DNA from: Clostridia bacterium
Lineage (GTDB): Bacteria; Bacillota; Limnochordia; DTU080; RSA5
Direction of reading: 5' to 3'
Assembly (NCBI GenBank): GCA_002919235.1
Contig: PKEX01000029.1
Location: forward strand, 112,583 to 176,582
DNA length: 64,000 nucleotides
Shown: piece by piece, positions 44,402 through 52,835 of the stretch
Numbering within the stretch: the first letter of the stretch is position 1
Layout of the letters: each line of letters begins with the position of its first letter
Position numbers and translations under genes: made by a program
Notes under the pieces: model-generated
Databases searched by the model: none
The model's input: the letters and a program-made list of their open reading frames with translations, nothing else
What the model was told of the DNA's origin: nothing

Positions 44402-46282
44402 ATGGCTACGCATGATGAAGTCTACCAGGGAATCCGAAGCGGGTTCGCCCTGCCGCGGCCTCAGAGCACGACGGGGTTTTGGAGCTGGGTGACCACGGTC
44501 GACCACAAGCGGATCGGGATCATGTACTTTGTCACCTCGATCTTCTTCTTCCTGGTCGGCGGCATTGAGGCCCTGTTCATCCGCGCCCAGCTGTTCGCTC
44601 CCAACCTCAACCTGATCAGCGCGGATCGCTTCAACCAGCTGTTTACCATGCACGGCACCACCATGGTCTTCCTGGCCGTGATGCCTCTTAGCGCCGCGTT
44701 CTTCAACTACCTTCTCCCGCTGATGCTGGGAGCCAGGGACGTAGCCTTCCCGCGGCTCAACGCCTTCAGCTACTGGATGTACCTCTTCGGCGGCATCTTC
44801 ATCAACCTCGGGTGGTTCGTGGAGGCGGTGCCGGCCGTAGGCTGGTTCGGTTACGCCAACCTGACCTCGACCACCTACACTCCCGGGCTCGCCACGGACT
44901 ACTGGGCCTTGGGGCTGCAGATCCTGGGTATCGGGACGCTGGTCTCGGGGTTCAACTTCATCGTGACCATCCTCAACATGCGGGCGCCCGGAATGACCTT
45001 GATGAAGATGCCCGTGTTCGCCTGGACCACGCTGGTCACCTCGTTTCTCATCATCTTCTCGTTCCCGTCGGTGACGGTGGGGCTTCTCCTGCTCACCTTC
45101 GACCGGCTGTTCGGCGCCAACTTCTTTGAAGTGGCGGCCAACGCCGACGTGGTCCTCTGGCAGCATCTCTTCTGGATCTTCGGCCACCCGGAGGTGTACA
45201 TCCTCATCCTGCCCGCGATGGGCATCGTCTCCGAGATCCTGCCCACCTTCGCCCGCAAGCCGCTCTTCGGCTATTCGGTGATGGTCTTCTCCACCATGCT
45301 CATCGGCTTCATGGGCTTCATGGTCTGGAGCCATCACATGTTCACGGTGGGCCTGGGTCCCGTGGTCAACTCCATCTTCTCGCTGGCCACCATGGCCATC
45401 GCGATCCCGACGGGGGTCAAGATCTTTAACTGGATCTCCACCTTGTGGGGCGGTTCCATCCGGTTCCGCACCCCGCTCCTCTTCGCGCTGGGCTTCATCT
45501 TCATGTTCATGATCGGGGGCCTGAGCGGCGTCATGCATTCCTCGGCACCCTCCAACGCCCAGCAGCAGGATACGTACTTCGTCGTGGCCCACTTCCACTA
45601 CGTGCTCATCGGCGGTGCGATCTTCGCGCTCTTCGCCGGGATCTACTACTGGTTCCCCAAGGTGACCGGCCGGCTGATGAACGAGACCCTGGGCAAGCTC
45701 AACTTCATCTTGATGTTCATCGGCTTCAACGTCACCTTCTTCCCCATGCACTTCCTGGGCCTGATGGGGATGCCCCGCCGCATCTACACCTACGGCCCCG
45801 AGCTCGGCCTCACGTTCTGGAACCAGGTGTCCACCGTGGGTGCGTTTATCCTGGCCGTAGGCGTTGCGGTGTTTCTCGTCAACCTCGCCGTCAGCCTGAG
45901 GCGCGGCGAAATCGCGGCGGCCGATCCCTGGGATGCCCGCACGCTGGAATGGATGACGTCCAACCCGCCGCCGGTGTACAATTTTGCGGAGATTCCGGTG
46001 GTCTCGGCTCGGGACGAGTTCTGGGCTCGCAAGTACGAGGGCGTCGCCGCCCGGGAGAGCGCCGCGGCCCACGAGAACAGCGGAGAGCGCGGCATCCACT
46101 TGCCGGGGAACTCGTACTTCCCCATCCTCATGGCGGCCGGCATCACCATCTTCTCCCTCGGCCTGCTCTACCACGCCGCGGTGACCTTCACCGGCCTGGC
46201 CATCACCGTCCTCTCCCTCTTCGGCTGGGCCTTTGAAGGGGTCGGCGGGACCATCGTCTATCCGGAGGGTGAAGCGCGATGA
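44402..46282 (+). CDS. ctaD: Cytochrome c oxidase subunit I
   Basis: Haem-copper oxygen-reducing subunit of 626 residues. Ligands are visible: MHGTTMVFL for low-spin haem, FGHPEVYILILP with the cross-linked His-Tyr of CuB, WSHHMFTVG for CuB and HFHYVLIGG for both haems, so it is a type A oxidase. A C-terminal extension with a further hydrophobic hairpin follows the twelve core helices, as in Bacillus CtaD. GAGGGG lies 6 bases before the ATG. The stop overlaps subunit III by 4 bases. Confidence 0.98.
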   Translation: MATHDEVYQGIRSGFALPRPQSTTGFWSWVTTVDHKRIGIMYFVTSIFFFLVGGIEALFIRAQLFAPNLNLISADRFNQLFTMHGTTMVFLAVMPLSAAFFNYLLPLMLGARDVAFPRLNAFSYWMYLFGGIFINLGWFVEAVPAVGWFGYANLTSTTYTPGLATDYWALGLQILGIGTLVSGFNFIVTILNMRAPGMTLMKMPVFAWTTLVTSFLIIFSFPSVTVGLLLLTFDRLFGANFFEVAANADVVLWQHLFWIFGHPEVYILILPAMGIVSEILPTFARKPLFGYSVMVFSTMLIGFMGFMVWSHHMFTVGLGPVVNSIFSLATMAIAIPTGVKIFNWISTLWGGSIRFRTPLLFALGFIFMFMIGGLSGVMHSSAPSNAQQQDTYFVVAHFHYVLIGGAIFALFAGIYYWFPKVTGRLMNETLGKLNFILMFIGFNVTFFPMHFLGLMGMPRRIYTYGPELGLTFWNQVSTVGAFILAVGVAVFLVNLAVSLRRGEIAAADPWDARTLEWMTSNPPPVYNFAEIPVVSARDEFWARKYEGVAARESAAAHENSGERGIHLPGNSYFPILMAAGITIFSLGLLYHAAVTFTGLAITVLSLFGWAFEGVGGTIVYPEGEAR

Positions 46283-46869
46283 GTCACGTCGGGGTCGAAC
46301 GGACTGCGACCGGCGTGCCCAACAGGAAGCTGGGAATCTGGCTCTTTCTGGCCTCGGAGTGCATGTTCTTCGGCGCGCTGATCGCCACGTACCTGGTGTA
46401 CCAGGGGCAGAGCCTTGTGGGCCCCTACCCGGAGGACCTGTTCAACATCCCGCTGACGACGGTGAGCACCTTCGTGCTGCTCATGAGCAGCCTCGCTATG
46501 GTCCTCGCTGTTTCGGCCAGCCAGCGCCAGGACATGCGGGGCACTCGCATCTGGCTGGGCGTCACCGCGGGGATGGGCCTCATCTTCCTGGGCTTTCAGG
46601 CGTACGAGTACGCGCACTTCATCCAGGCGGGCCTGACGCTCAGCGTCAACCTGTTTGGCAGCACCTTCTACGTGCTGACGGGGATTCACGGGACCCACGT
46701 CCTCATCGGCGTGGTGTGGCTCTTGTCCCTGCTGGTCCACACGCTGCGGCCTCTGGATTGGAGCCGAAGGGCTCTGGACATCGAGATCGCAGGCCTGTAC
46801 TGGCACTTCGTCGACGTGGTCTGGATCGTGATTTTCACCGTCATCTACCTGCTGGGCGTCGGCGGCTGA
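46279..46869 (+). CDS. ctaE: Cytochrome c oxidase subunit III
   Basis: Integral membrane subunit of 196 residues with five predicted helices, the short bacterial form. Segments LGIWLFLASECMFFGALIAT, HGTHVLIGVVWLL and YWHFVDVVWIVIF are typical. It overlaps subunit I by 4 bases and is followed after about 60 bases by subunit IV. It stabilises the oxygen-reduction site; it holds no metal. Confidence 0.96.
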   Translation: MSHVGVERTATGVPNRKLGIWLFLASECMFFGALIATYLVYQGQSLVGPYPEDLFNIPLTTVSTFVLLMSSLAMVLAVSASQRQDMRGTRIWLGVTAGMGLIFLGFQAYEYAHFIQAGLTLSVNLFGSTFYVLTGIHGTHVLIGVVWLLSLLVHTLRPLDWSRRALDIEIAGLYWHFVDVVWIVIFTVIYLLGVGG

Positions 46870-46930
46870 TCCGCCCGCCCCGGGGTTTGACTCAAGAATC
46901 TCAGTATTTGCGGAACAGGAGGCGCGAGCC

Positions 46931-47257
46931 GTGAACGCTCCAAACCCGTCCGGCGGGGTCCATCACGTGAGCCCGGCCACCTACTGGAAAGTGGGCGGCA
47001 CGTTGGCGGTCCTGACGGCGCTGGAAGTGGCGGTGGTGTATATCGACGCCTTGAAGCCGTTCCTGGCTTTCCTGCTGCTCCTCATCGGCGTGATCAAGTT
47101 CGCGCTGGTCGCGATGTACTTCATGCACCTGAAGTTTGACGCGCCGATCTTCTCCCGGTTCTTCGTCGGCGGGATCGTACTGGCCATCGTCCTGGCCGTA
47201 GCCGTGCTGGCCATCGTGCAGCACAACCGGGCAGCCGAAGCCCTGCTCCGGGGCTAG
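46931..47257 (+). CDS. ctaF: Cytochrome c oxidase subunit IV
   Basis: Small accessory membrane subunit of 108 residues with three hydrophobic helices and the family segment FALVAMYFMHLKFDAP. The GTG start has AGGAGG 8 bases upstream. It is the last gene of the oxidase operon, with a terminator 45 bases after the stop. Confidence 0.93.
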   Translation: MNAPNPSGGVHHVSPATYWKVGGTLAVLTALEVAVVYIDALKPFLAFLLLLIGVIKFALVAMYFMHLKFDAPIFSRFFVGGIVLAIVLAVAVLAIVQHNRAAEALLRG

Positions 47258-47302
47258 AGCCTGTCGGCTTCTCATCCCCAAGAGCCTCATCCGGTATCAC
47301 CA

Positions 47303-47332
47303 GGGGCCGGCTTTGCTCCGGCCCCATTTTTT
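47303..47332 (+). terminator. Terminator of the cox operon
   Basis: 8-bp GC stem (47303-47310 with 47318-47325), 7-base loop, an A and six T residues at 47327-47332. Confidence 0.9.
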
Positions 47333-47358
47333 CGCCCCTCCCGCCGAGGCCAGCCTGG

Positions 47359-48486
47359 CTAGAAATGGACCGCCAGGAAGTACTTCTCGACAGCCGCTTT
47401 CATCATCACCGGCCAGCGTCCCGTTACGGCCGTGGAGAAGAAGGCAGGGCCTTGCCCGGCGGTTTCCCGCCGGTAGGCGAATAGACCCTTTCCCGCTCCC
47501 ATGTCCAGGGCGCACATCAGATGGGGCTGGTACGTGCGGTACCGGCCGCGCTGGGTGATCCGAGAGACCACGTTGCGCGCCGCCACCCGGGCCTGGAGCT
47601 CTGCCATTCTCCCCGACTTGGGTCCGGCGAAGGCCACGGCGTCACCCACCGCAAACACATCGGGATAGCGAGTGGATTCCATGGTGGCCCCGCAAGGGAT
47701 GAAGCCTCGTTCGTCCGCGAGCGAGCCGGAGCGGAGGACGGCGTCCGTCCCCCGGTAAGGGGGGAACGCCAGGATCAAATCGGCCCTGAAGGCCTGGCCG
47801 TCCTCCGTCCGCACCCACCCCTTCTCCACCCGGGCCAAAGGGGCGTTTACCCGCCAGTTGATGCCCCTCTTCGACAGCTCCCGGGCGATGAGGTACGACG
47901 CCCTTTCCCCGCCCACGTCGAACGGTGCCTTGGCGTGAGTGAGGAAGTGGATCCGGGTCTTTTCCCGGAGGCCTCGCCGCCTCAGGTACGCGTCGAGTCC
48001 CAGCGCGATTTCGTAGGCCGCGCACGGGATGGGCGTCCCCTGCACCTCGAGCACGGCGATGTCACCGCCCGCAAAGCGCTCCAGCTTCTCTCGCACCCGC
48101 AGGGCGTCGTCCAGCCACATGATGCAGTCGGTGTGGGGATCGAGCCCGGGCACCGCCTCCCGGTCCAGGTGGGCGCCGAGTGCCGCCACGAGGTAGTCGT
48201 ACTCGATGTCGCCCCGGGTGGTCATGACGCGCCGGCGCTCGGGATCGATGCGCTCCACCGTGGCCTGGACGAACGAAATCCCTCTCCGGTGCAGCGCCGG
48301 TGCCAGGTCCGCCGTGATCTGGTGCGGCCGGCGCGATCCGAGGACGACCCACGGCAGGGACGGCCTGAACACAAAGAATCCGGCGTTGCTCACCAGGAAC
48401 ACTTCGTGGCGGGAAGGCAAGCCCTTCCGCACTTCGTACGCGGCGATCAGGCCGCCGAAACCGCCCCCCAGCACCACTACCCGCAC
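47359..48486 (-). CDS. FAD-dependent oxidoreductase, sulfide:quinone oxidoreductase-like
   Basis: Flavoprotein of 375 residues with the FAD Rossmann start VVLGGGFGGLIAAYEV and a second FAD site YPDVFAVGDAVAF. Cysteines lie where sulfide:quinone reductases have theirs: QGTPIPCAAYE, GFIPCGATME and PHLMCALDMGAG. The NADH-binding motif of type II NADH dehydrogenase is not clear. It would feed electrons from sulfide into quinone, and it faces the oxidase operon. A plain NDH-2-like or DUF-type flavoprotein is possible. GGAGGAGG lies 7 bases before the GTG. Confidence 0.75.
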   Translation of the reverse strand: MRVVVLGGGFGGLIAAYEVRKGLPSRHEVFLVSNAGFFVFRPSLPWVVLGSRRPHQITADLAPALHRRGISFVQATVERIDPERRRVMTTRGDIEYDYLVAALGAHLDREAVPGLDPHTDCIMWLDDALRVREKLERFAGGDIAVLEVQGTPIPCAAYEIALGLDAYLRRRGLREKTRIHFLTHAKAPFDVGGERASYLIARELSKRGINWRVNAPLARVEKGWVRTEDGQAFRADLILAFPPYRGTDAVLRSGSLADERGFIPCGATMESTRYPDVFAVGDAVAFAGPKSGRMAELQARVAARNVVSRITQRGRYRTYQPHLMCALDMGAGKGLFAYRRETAGQGPAFFSTAVTGRWPVMMKAAVEKYFLAVHF

Positions 48487-48707
48487 GGCGCCGCCTCCTC
48501 CCTTCGCCGGCGTTCGCCCCTTCGCCGGGGCCGCTGCCGTCCCCGTCTCCAGGCCGCGCGGCTAGAGTGCTCCGCACATGTGCCCCGCCACCCATCCGCC
48601 GGGATGACACCTTTTGGCGATGGAGACAGGCTCTCACATTAAAAAGGTCCTCTTCGGTTTTCGCGGAACAGTGGGTTGAAACCGGGAATCGTCAGGCAAA
48701 GGGGGTG

Positions 48708-49199
48708 ATGGCCATCCGTCGTGCAGCGTTTCACGCCGCCTGCTGTGCCCTCCTGGCCGCCGGAATCACCTGGCTTGTGTTGCCGCTGCCGGCGGTGGGG
48801 GCCGCGGCGGAGGACGGCGCAGCCGCCGAAATCCAGGCGCTGATCCAGCGTTTCGCATCCTCCTTCCAGGCCCGGGATCCCGAGGCGTTCGTGAGCCTCT
48901 TCGCCGATCCGGCGGTCTTCGACGATCCCCACCGGGGCGAAGCCGAGCTCGACGCTGCCGCCCTCTTGGATATGATCCGGTCGGACTTCGCCGGCATCCA
49001 GGAAGTGCGGCGGTACGACCCGGTGCACTGGGCGGTGACGGCCTTTGGGGAGTCGACCCGGGTCGAAGTGACGTTCGCCGTCGAGATGACCATCTTCGAG
49101 ACCGACGACGCCTTCCGGATCACGTACGGATGGGAGCTGGCGTCCGTCGACGGCGCCTGGCGCATCGCCAGGCTCTGGGTCGTCGACATGCAGCGTTGA
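48708..49199 (+). CDS. Secreted SnoaL/NTF2-fold protein of unknown function
   Basis: Protein of 163 residues with a signal peptide (residues 1-33, ending AVGAAA) and a single domain that looks like an NTF2/SnoaL cone: IQALIQRFASSFQARDPEAF, then FADPAVFDDPHRG and a closing beta pair ELASVDGAWRIARLWV. No catalytic set is obvious. The ATG at 48708 fits the signal peptide; GGGGG is close by, and a GTG one codon earlier is possible. It is divergent from the flavoprotein and not clearly part of the oxidase. Confidence 0.7.
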   Translation: MAIRRAAFHAACCALLAAGITWLVLPLPAVGAAAEDGAAAEIQALIQRFASSFQARDPEAFVSLFADPAVFDDPHRGEAELDAAALLDMIRSDFAGIQEVRRYDPVHWAVTAFGESTRVEVTFAVEMTIFETDDAFRITYGWELASVDGAWRIARLWVVDMQR

Positions 49200-49207
49200 A
49201 TGGGAAA

Positions 49208-49233
49208 CGGCCCGCTGGCAAGCCAGCGGGCCG
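49208..49233 (-). terminator. Hairpin after tRNA-Glu
   Basis: A perfect 12-bp stem (49208-49219 with 49222-49233). On the minus strand it is followed by TTTCCC, so it may end the tRNA-Glu transcript; it also lies just after the stop of the rightward secreted-protein gene. Confidence 0.6.
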
Positions 49234-49250
49234 CACCTCGCAGCTATGGC

Positions 49251-49326
49251 TGGTACCCCCAACGGGATTCGAACCCGTGTTTCCGCCTTGAAAGGGCGGC
49301 GTCCTAGGCCTCTAGACGATGGGGGC
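49251..49326 (-). tRNA. tRNA-Glu (anticodon TTC)
   Basis: Full 76-base cloverleaf with encoded CCA. Anticodon loop CTTTCAA gives TTC. The acceptor stem pairs over seven positions, with a G-U pair at the top. Confidence 0.95.
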
Positions 49327-49369
49327 CTAAACCGGTCTCGGGCGCCACGGCAATGGCGCCACAAGTACT

Positions 49370-49378
49370 ATCATACCA
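49370..49378 (-). promoter_or_regulatory. Extended -10 promoter of tRNA-Glu
   Basis: Minus strand TGGTATGAT (49378-49370), an extended -10 with no clear -35. A perfect 7-bp hairpin (49341-49347 with 49354-49360) lies in the leader, between the promoter and the tRNA. Confidence 0.5.
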
Positions 49379-49427
49379 CATGGTCAACCTGTTCGTCTAG
49401 ATTGACTCATGGGTGAATGGCCGACCG

Positions 49428-49503
49428 TGGTGGGGCCTCAGGGATTCGAACCCTGGACCAATCGATTATGAGTCGACTGCTCTAACCGCTGAGCTAAGGC
49501 CCC
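49428..49503 (-). tRNA. tRNA-Ile2 (CAT anticodon, lysidine type)
   Basis: Full 76-base cloverleaf with encoded CCA. The anticodon is CAT in loop CTCATAA. The body, with TTAGCTCAGCGGTTAGAGCA and a GACTCATAATCG arm, closely resembles Escherichia coli ileX and not elongator or initiator tRNA-Met, so it should read AUA after TilS modifies the wobble C. Confidence 0.85.
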
Positions 49504-49520
49504 ACGCTGCTACCCGCACT

Positions 49521-49529
49521 ATTATAGCA
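49521..49529 (-). promoter_or_regulatory. Extended -10 promoter of tRNA-Ile2
   Basis: Minus strand TGCTATAAT (49529-49521), a perfect extended -10 about 18 bases before the tRNA. No -35 is visible at the usual distance. Confidence 0.65.
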
Positions 49530-49617
49530 CACTTTTCGCCGCGAGAGGCGCGCGGGACACCGGCCCCGGCCCGGGCACCCTTCCCACGCCGAGGCCGTCC
49601 CGAGATCTACCTGGATA

Positions 49618-49645
49618 AAGGAAAGAGCCACCCCACGGTGGCTCT
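49618..49645 (-). terminator. Intrinsic terminator after rpoD
   Basis: A perfect 9-bp stem (49624-49632 with 49637-49645), 4-base loop, then TTTCCTTT on the minus strand, 30 bases after the rpoD stop. Confidence 0.85.
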
Positions 49646-49675
49646 CCTCTCTCCTGCCCGGGCGATCCTTTGCCC

Positions 49676-50797
49676 TCATTCCAAGAAGTCCTTCAACTTC
49701 TTGCTCCGGCTGGGATGCCGCAGCTTGCGAAGGGCCTTGGCTTCGATCTGCCGGATGCGCTCCCGGGTGACGCCGAAGACTTGTCCCACTTCCTCCAAAG
49801 TCCGGGCCCGGCCGTCGTCGAGGCCGAACCGCAGGCGCAGCACCTGCTCCTCGCGAGGCGTCAGCGTCTCCAGCACTCCTTCCAACTGCTCGCGGAGCAT
49901 CAGGAAGGACGCCTCTTCCGCGGGCGCCGGGGAGTCCTGGTCCTCGATGAAGTCGCCCAGGTGGCTGTCTTCCTCCTCGCCGATGGGCGTCTCCAGGGAG
50001 ACCGGTTCTTGAGCGATCTTCATGATCTCCCTCACTCGCTCCACCGGGAGGTCCATCGCCTTGGCGATCTCTTCGGGCGTCGGCTCCCGGCCCAGCTCCT
50101 GCAGGAGCTGGCGAGAGACCCGAATCAACTTGTTGATGGTCTCGACCATGTGCACGGGGATCCGGATCGTCCGCGCCTGATCCGCGATGGCCCGGGTGAT
50201 GGCCTGGCGGATCCACCAGGTCGCGTACGTGCTGAACTTAAACCCCTTGCGGAAGTCGAACTTCTCCACGGCCTTGATCAGACCGAGGTTTCCTTCCTGG
50301 ATCAGATCCAAGAAGAGCATGCCGCGGCCCACGTACCGCTTGGCGATGCTCACCACCAGCCTGAGGTTGGCCTCCGCGAGGCGGCGCTTCGCCTCTTCAT
50401 CGCCCTGCTCGATCCTTTTCGCCAGCTCAATCTCTTCCTCGGCGGTTAGCAGAGGGACGCGACCAATCTCTTTGAGGTACATCCTCACCGGATCGTCTAG
50501 AGCGACCCCTTCCGGGACGTCCAGGTCGAGATCCTCGTCCCGCTCGTCCCCGGGATCCACGGCGTCGCCCTCGTCGACATCGTCCTTGACCTCGTCGGCC
50601 GTCTCGCCGCCGTCAGGCAAGATGTCGATGCCCTGGTTGCTGAAACGTTCATAAATCTCGTCGATTTGCTCCGCGGTGAGGTCGATGTCCTGCAAGGCGT
50701 TCATGATCTCGTTATAGGTGAGATTCCCTTGCCGCTTCCCCTTCTCCATGAGCTCCTTGATGCTCTCGAGTTCGATCAGCTCTTCCTTGCCCGCCAT
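49676..50797 (-). CDS. rpoD: Principal RNA polymerase sigma factor SigA
   Basis: Housekeeping sigma factor of 373 residues. Short region 1.1 (residues 1-60), an acidic linker, region 1.2/2 from [16 protein letters not shown], region 2.3-2.4 [17 protein letters not shown], and region 4.2 [20 protein letters not shown]. It lies 15 bases after dnaG, the common macromolecular-synthesis arrangement. It is expected to read the -10/-35 promoters described in this window. Confidence 0.98.
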   Translation of the reverse strand: MAGKEELIELESIKELMEKGKRQGNLTYNEIMNALQDIDLTAEQIDEIYERFSNQGIDILPDGGETADEVKDDVDEGDAVDPGDERDEDLDLDVPEGVALDDPVRMYLKEIGRVPLLTAEEEIELAKRIEQGDEEAKRRLAEANLRLVVSIAKRYVGRGMLFLDLIQEGNLGLIKAVEKFDFRKGFKFSTYATWWIRQAITRAIADQARTIRIPVHMVETINKLIRVSRQLLQELGREPTPEEIAKAMDLPVERVREIMKIAQEPVSLETPIGEEEDSHLGDFIEDQDSPAPAEEASFLMLREQLEGVLETLTPREEQVLRLRFGLDDGRARTLEEVGQVFGVTRERIRQIEAKALRKLRHPSRSKKLKDFLE

Positions 50798-50812
50798 CTC
50801 GCATCCCTCCTC

Positions 50813-52690
50813 TCATTCCCGGATCTTGACACCGCCCACCGCCGTACCCAAACGATCCCGCAAATCCTTGTATCGCTGGACCAGCCGGGCCAGCGCAGCC
50901 AGGCTGGGTCGATCCTCGCTCATCAATTGACTGAGTGTCGCCTCCAACTCCTTCACTTGCCGGCGAAGAGAAACCTCTTTTACCCTGGTAAGGTACGCCT
51001 CAAAGGGGCCCGGAGGAAGCGGGCCCTGCATCAGGAGGGCCCCGGCCACCGCCGCCAGCTCCGGATCGTCAATGCGACCCACCAGTGTTTCGCCACGCGC
51101 ATCCGTCTCCCCTTGCGTCAAGAGCCAGCGAAACAACTGGTTGTACTCGGCTGCGCCAAACGGCTCTTCGCCCACGGCGTCGCGCACCTGGACCGCCCGC
51201 TGCGGCTCCTCCAGCAGCCAGCGCAAGAGATCGCGCTCGCTGGCATGCGCGATCGCCCCGGGCCTGGTTCCCCCGACGGCGCCGCCGGCCCGTCCTCCGG
51301 CCGGACGAGGCCCAAGATCTCTATTAGTATAACGTCCCCTGGTCAGATTATGCCGGAGCACCAACCCCTGCCGACGGGGCCCGCGGTCCCTCTCCTCGGC
51401 GAGATACGCCTCGAGCGACTCCGCCAGCGACGCCCGGGATACACCGAGCCTCGCCGCCAGCTGGGCGATGTAGCCCTCGCGCCCCACGGGGCTCTCAATC
51501 CCGGCCAGGATCGGCAGCAGGCGCTCCACCGCCTCCACCCGGCCCTCCACCCGGCTGAGATCGGCACCCCGCAAAGCCTCTTCCATCTGGTACTCCACCA
51601 GGGGCAAGCTCTCATCCAGCACCTGCCGGAACGCGTCGAGCCCCCGTTCCCGCACCAGGGAATCGGGATCGTGCCCTTCGGGAAGGCGCGCCACCCTCAC
51701 GGCGAGCCCTTCCCGCTTCAAAATCTCCATGCCTCGCAAGGTGGCAGCCTGTCCCGCGGCATCGGCGTCGTACGCCAGCACCACTTCTCCGGCGAACCGC
51801 TTGAGGAGCCGCGCTTGGGCCTCCGTGAACGCCGTGCCCAGGGAAGCCACGGCGCCGGGGAACCCGTGCCGGTACAGCCCCACCACGTCCATATACCCCT
51901 CGACCACGACGATCCGCCCGGTGCGGGCCGCCTGCTCCTTGGCGAGGTGGAGGCCGTAGAGCTGGCGGCGCTTGGAGAACACGGGGGACTCCGCCGTGTT
52001 CAGGTACTTGGGACCGTCTCCGGCAAGGACGCGGCCTCCAAAGCCCACCACCCTTCCCCGCACGTCGATGATGGGGAAGACGATCCGGTGGCGCAGCCAG
52101 TCGTAAGGCCCGCGTTCGCCTTGACCCAACAACCCCGCCTTCACGGCGATCTCTTCGGATACGCCTTCGGCCCGCAGGTGCTCGTGCAGGGCGTGCCAGG
52201 CATCGGGGGCGTAGCCCAGTCCGAACACCCGGGCGACCTCGGCGTTCACTCCCCGGCTCTTGAGATAGCGGCGGGCCTCCTCTCCGGCCTCGGAATAGAG
52301 CGCCCGGACATAGAAGCGAGCCGCGAGATGCAGCGCCCGGCGGATCTCCTCCAGCTCATGGTGCCTCTGGGCCTCCTGCGGCGTGAGCTCCCCGGTCTGG
52401 ACGGCGATGCCCGCCTCCTCGGCCAGGCGCGTCACCACCTCGACGAAAGGCGCATTTTCAAGGCGCATGAGGAAGTTGAACACGTTCCCGCCGGCGTGAC
52501 AACCGAAGCAGTGAAACAGCTGCTTCTCCGGTTCGACGTAAAACGACGGGGTCTTCTCGGAATGAAAGGGGCAAAGCCCGCGCAGCCTTCGACCGGACCG
52601 TTCCAGCTTTACGTAGCGAGAGACGACCTCGACGATGTCGGTGCGCTCTCTCACCTCGTCGATGAGCTCAGGAGGCAGGTGGCGGGGCAT
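50813..52690 (-). CDS. dnaG: DNA primase
   Basis: Makes RNA primers for replication. The zinc-binding domain shows LCPFHSEKTPSF and FHCFGCHAGGN (CHC2), the TOPRIM core VVVEGYMDVVGLY and YDADAAG, and a C-terminal helicase-binding part after a Gly/Arg-rich linker at about residues 430-455. At 625 residues it is normal. The ATG at 52690 has GAGG 8 bases upstream; a GTG three codons earlier is less likely. Confidence 0.97.
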   Translation of the reverse strand: MPRHLPPELIDEVRERTDIVEVVSRYVKLERSGRRLRGLCPFHSEKTPSFYVEPEKQLFHCFGCHAGGNVFNFLMRLENAPFVEVVTRLAEEAGIAVQTGELTPQEAQRHHELEEIRRALHLAARFYVRALYSEAGEEARRYLKSRGVNAEVARVFGLGYAPDAWHALHEHLRAEGVSEEIAVKAGLLGQGERGPYDWLRHRIVFPIIDVRGRVVGFGGRVLAGDGPKYLNTAESPVFSKRRQLYGLHLAKEQAARTGRIVVVEGYMDVVGLYRHGFPGAVASLGTAFTEAQARLLKRFAGEVVLAYDADAAGQAATLRGMEILKREGLAVRVARLPEGHDPDSLVRERGLDAFRQVLDESLPLVEYQMEEALRGADLSRVEGRVEAVERLLPILAGIESPVGREGYIAQLAARLGVSRASLAESLEAYLAEERDRGPRRQGLVLRHNLTRGRYTNRDLGPRPAGGRAGGAVGGTRPGAIAHASERDLLRWLLEEPQRAVQVRDAVGEEPFGAAEYNQLFRWLLTQGETDARGETLVGRIDDPELAAVAGALLMQGPLPPGPFEAYLTRVKEVSLRRQVKELEATLSQLMSEDRPSLAALARLVQRYKDLRDRLGTAVGGVKIRE

Positions 52691-52835
52691 CGCGACCACC
52701 TCATCTTGGACTTATCACTTCGGCAAGGGGAAGCCAAGTCCTCCACCCCCCGAGCGAAACGTCCAAACGGATGTTTGGCAGCCGCTGGCCCCGCCAGCCT
52801 ACGTACGACCGATCTCGCGTTCTCTCAGTGCCGGT
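52691..52835 (-). other. Spacer between ppdK and dnaG
   Basis: A spacer of 145 bases. On the minus strand two small hairpins are visible, GCTGGC/GCCAGC and CCAAAC/GTTTGG, without a T run; they may form a weak ppdK terminator. No convincing dnaG promoter was found. Confidence 0.4.

Noticed and set aside
49428-49503. tRNA-Met label for the CAT tRNA
   Set aside because: The CTCATAA loop and body resemble isoleucine-2 tRNAs, not elongator or initiator methionine tRNAs.
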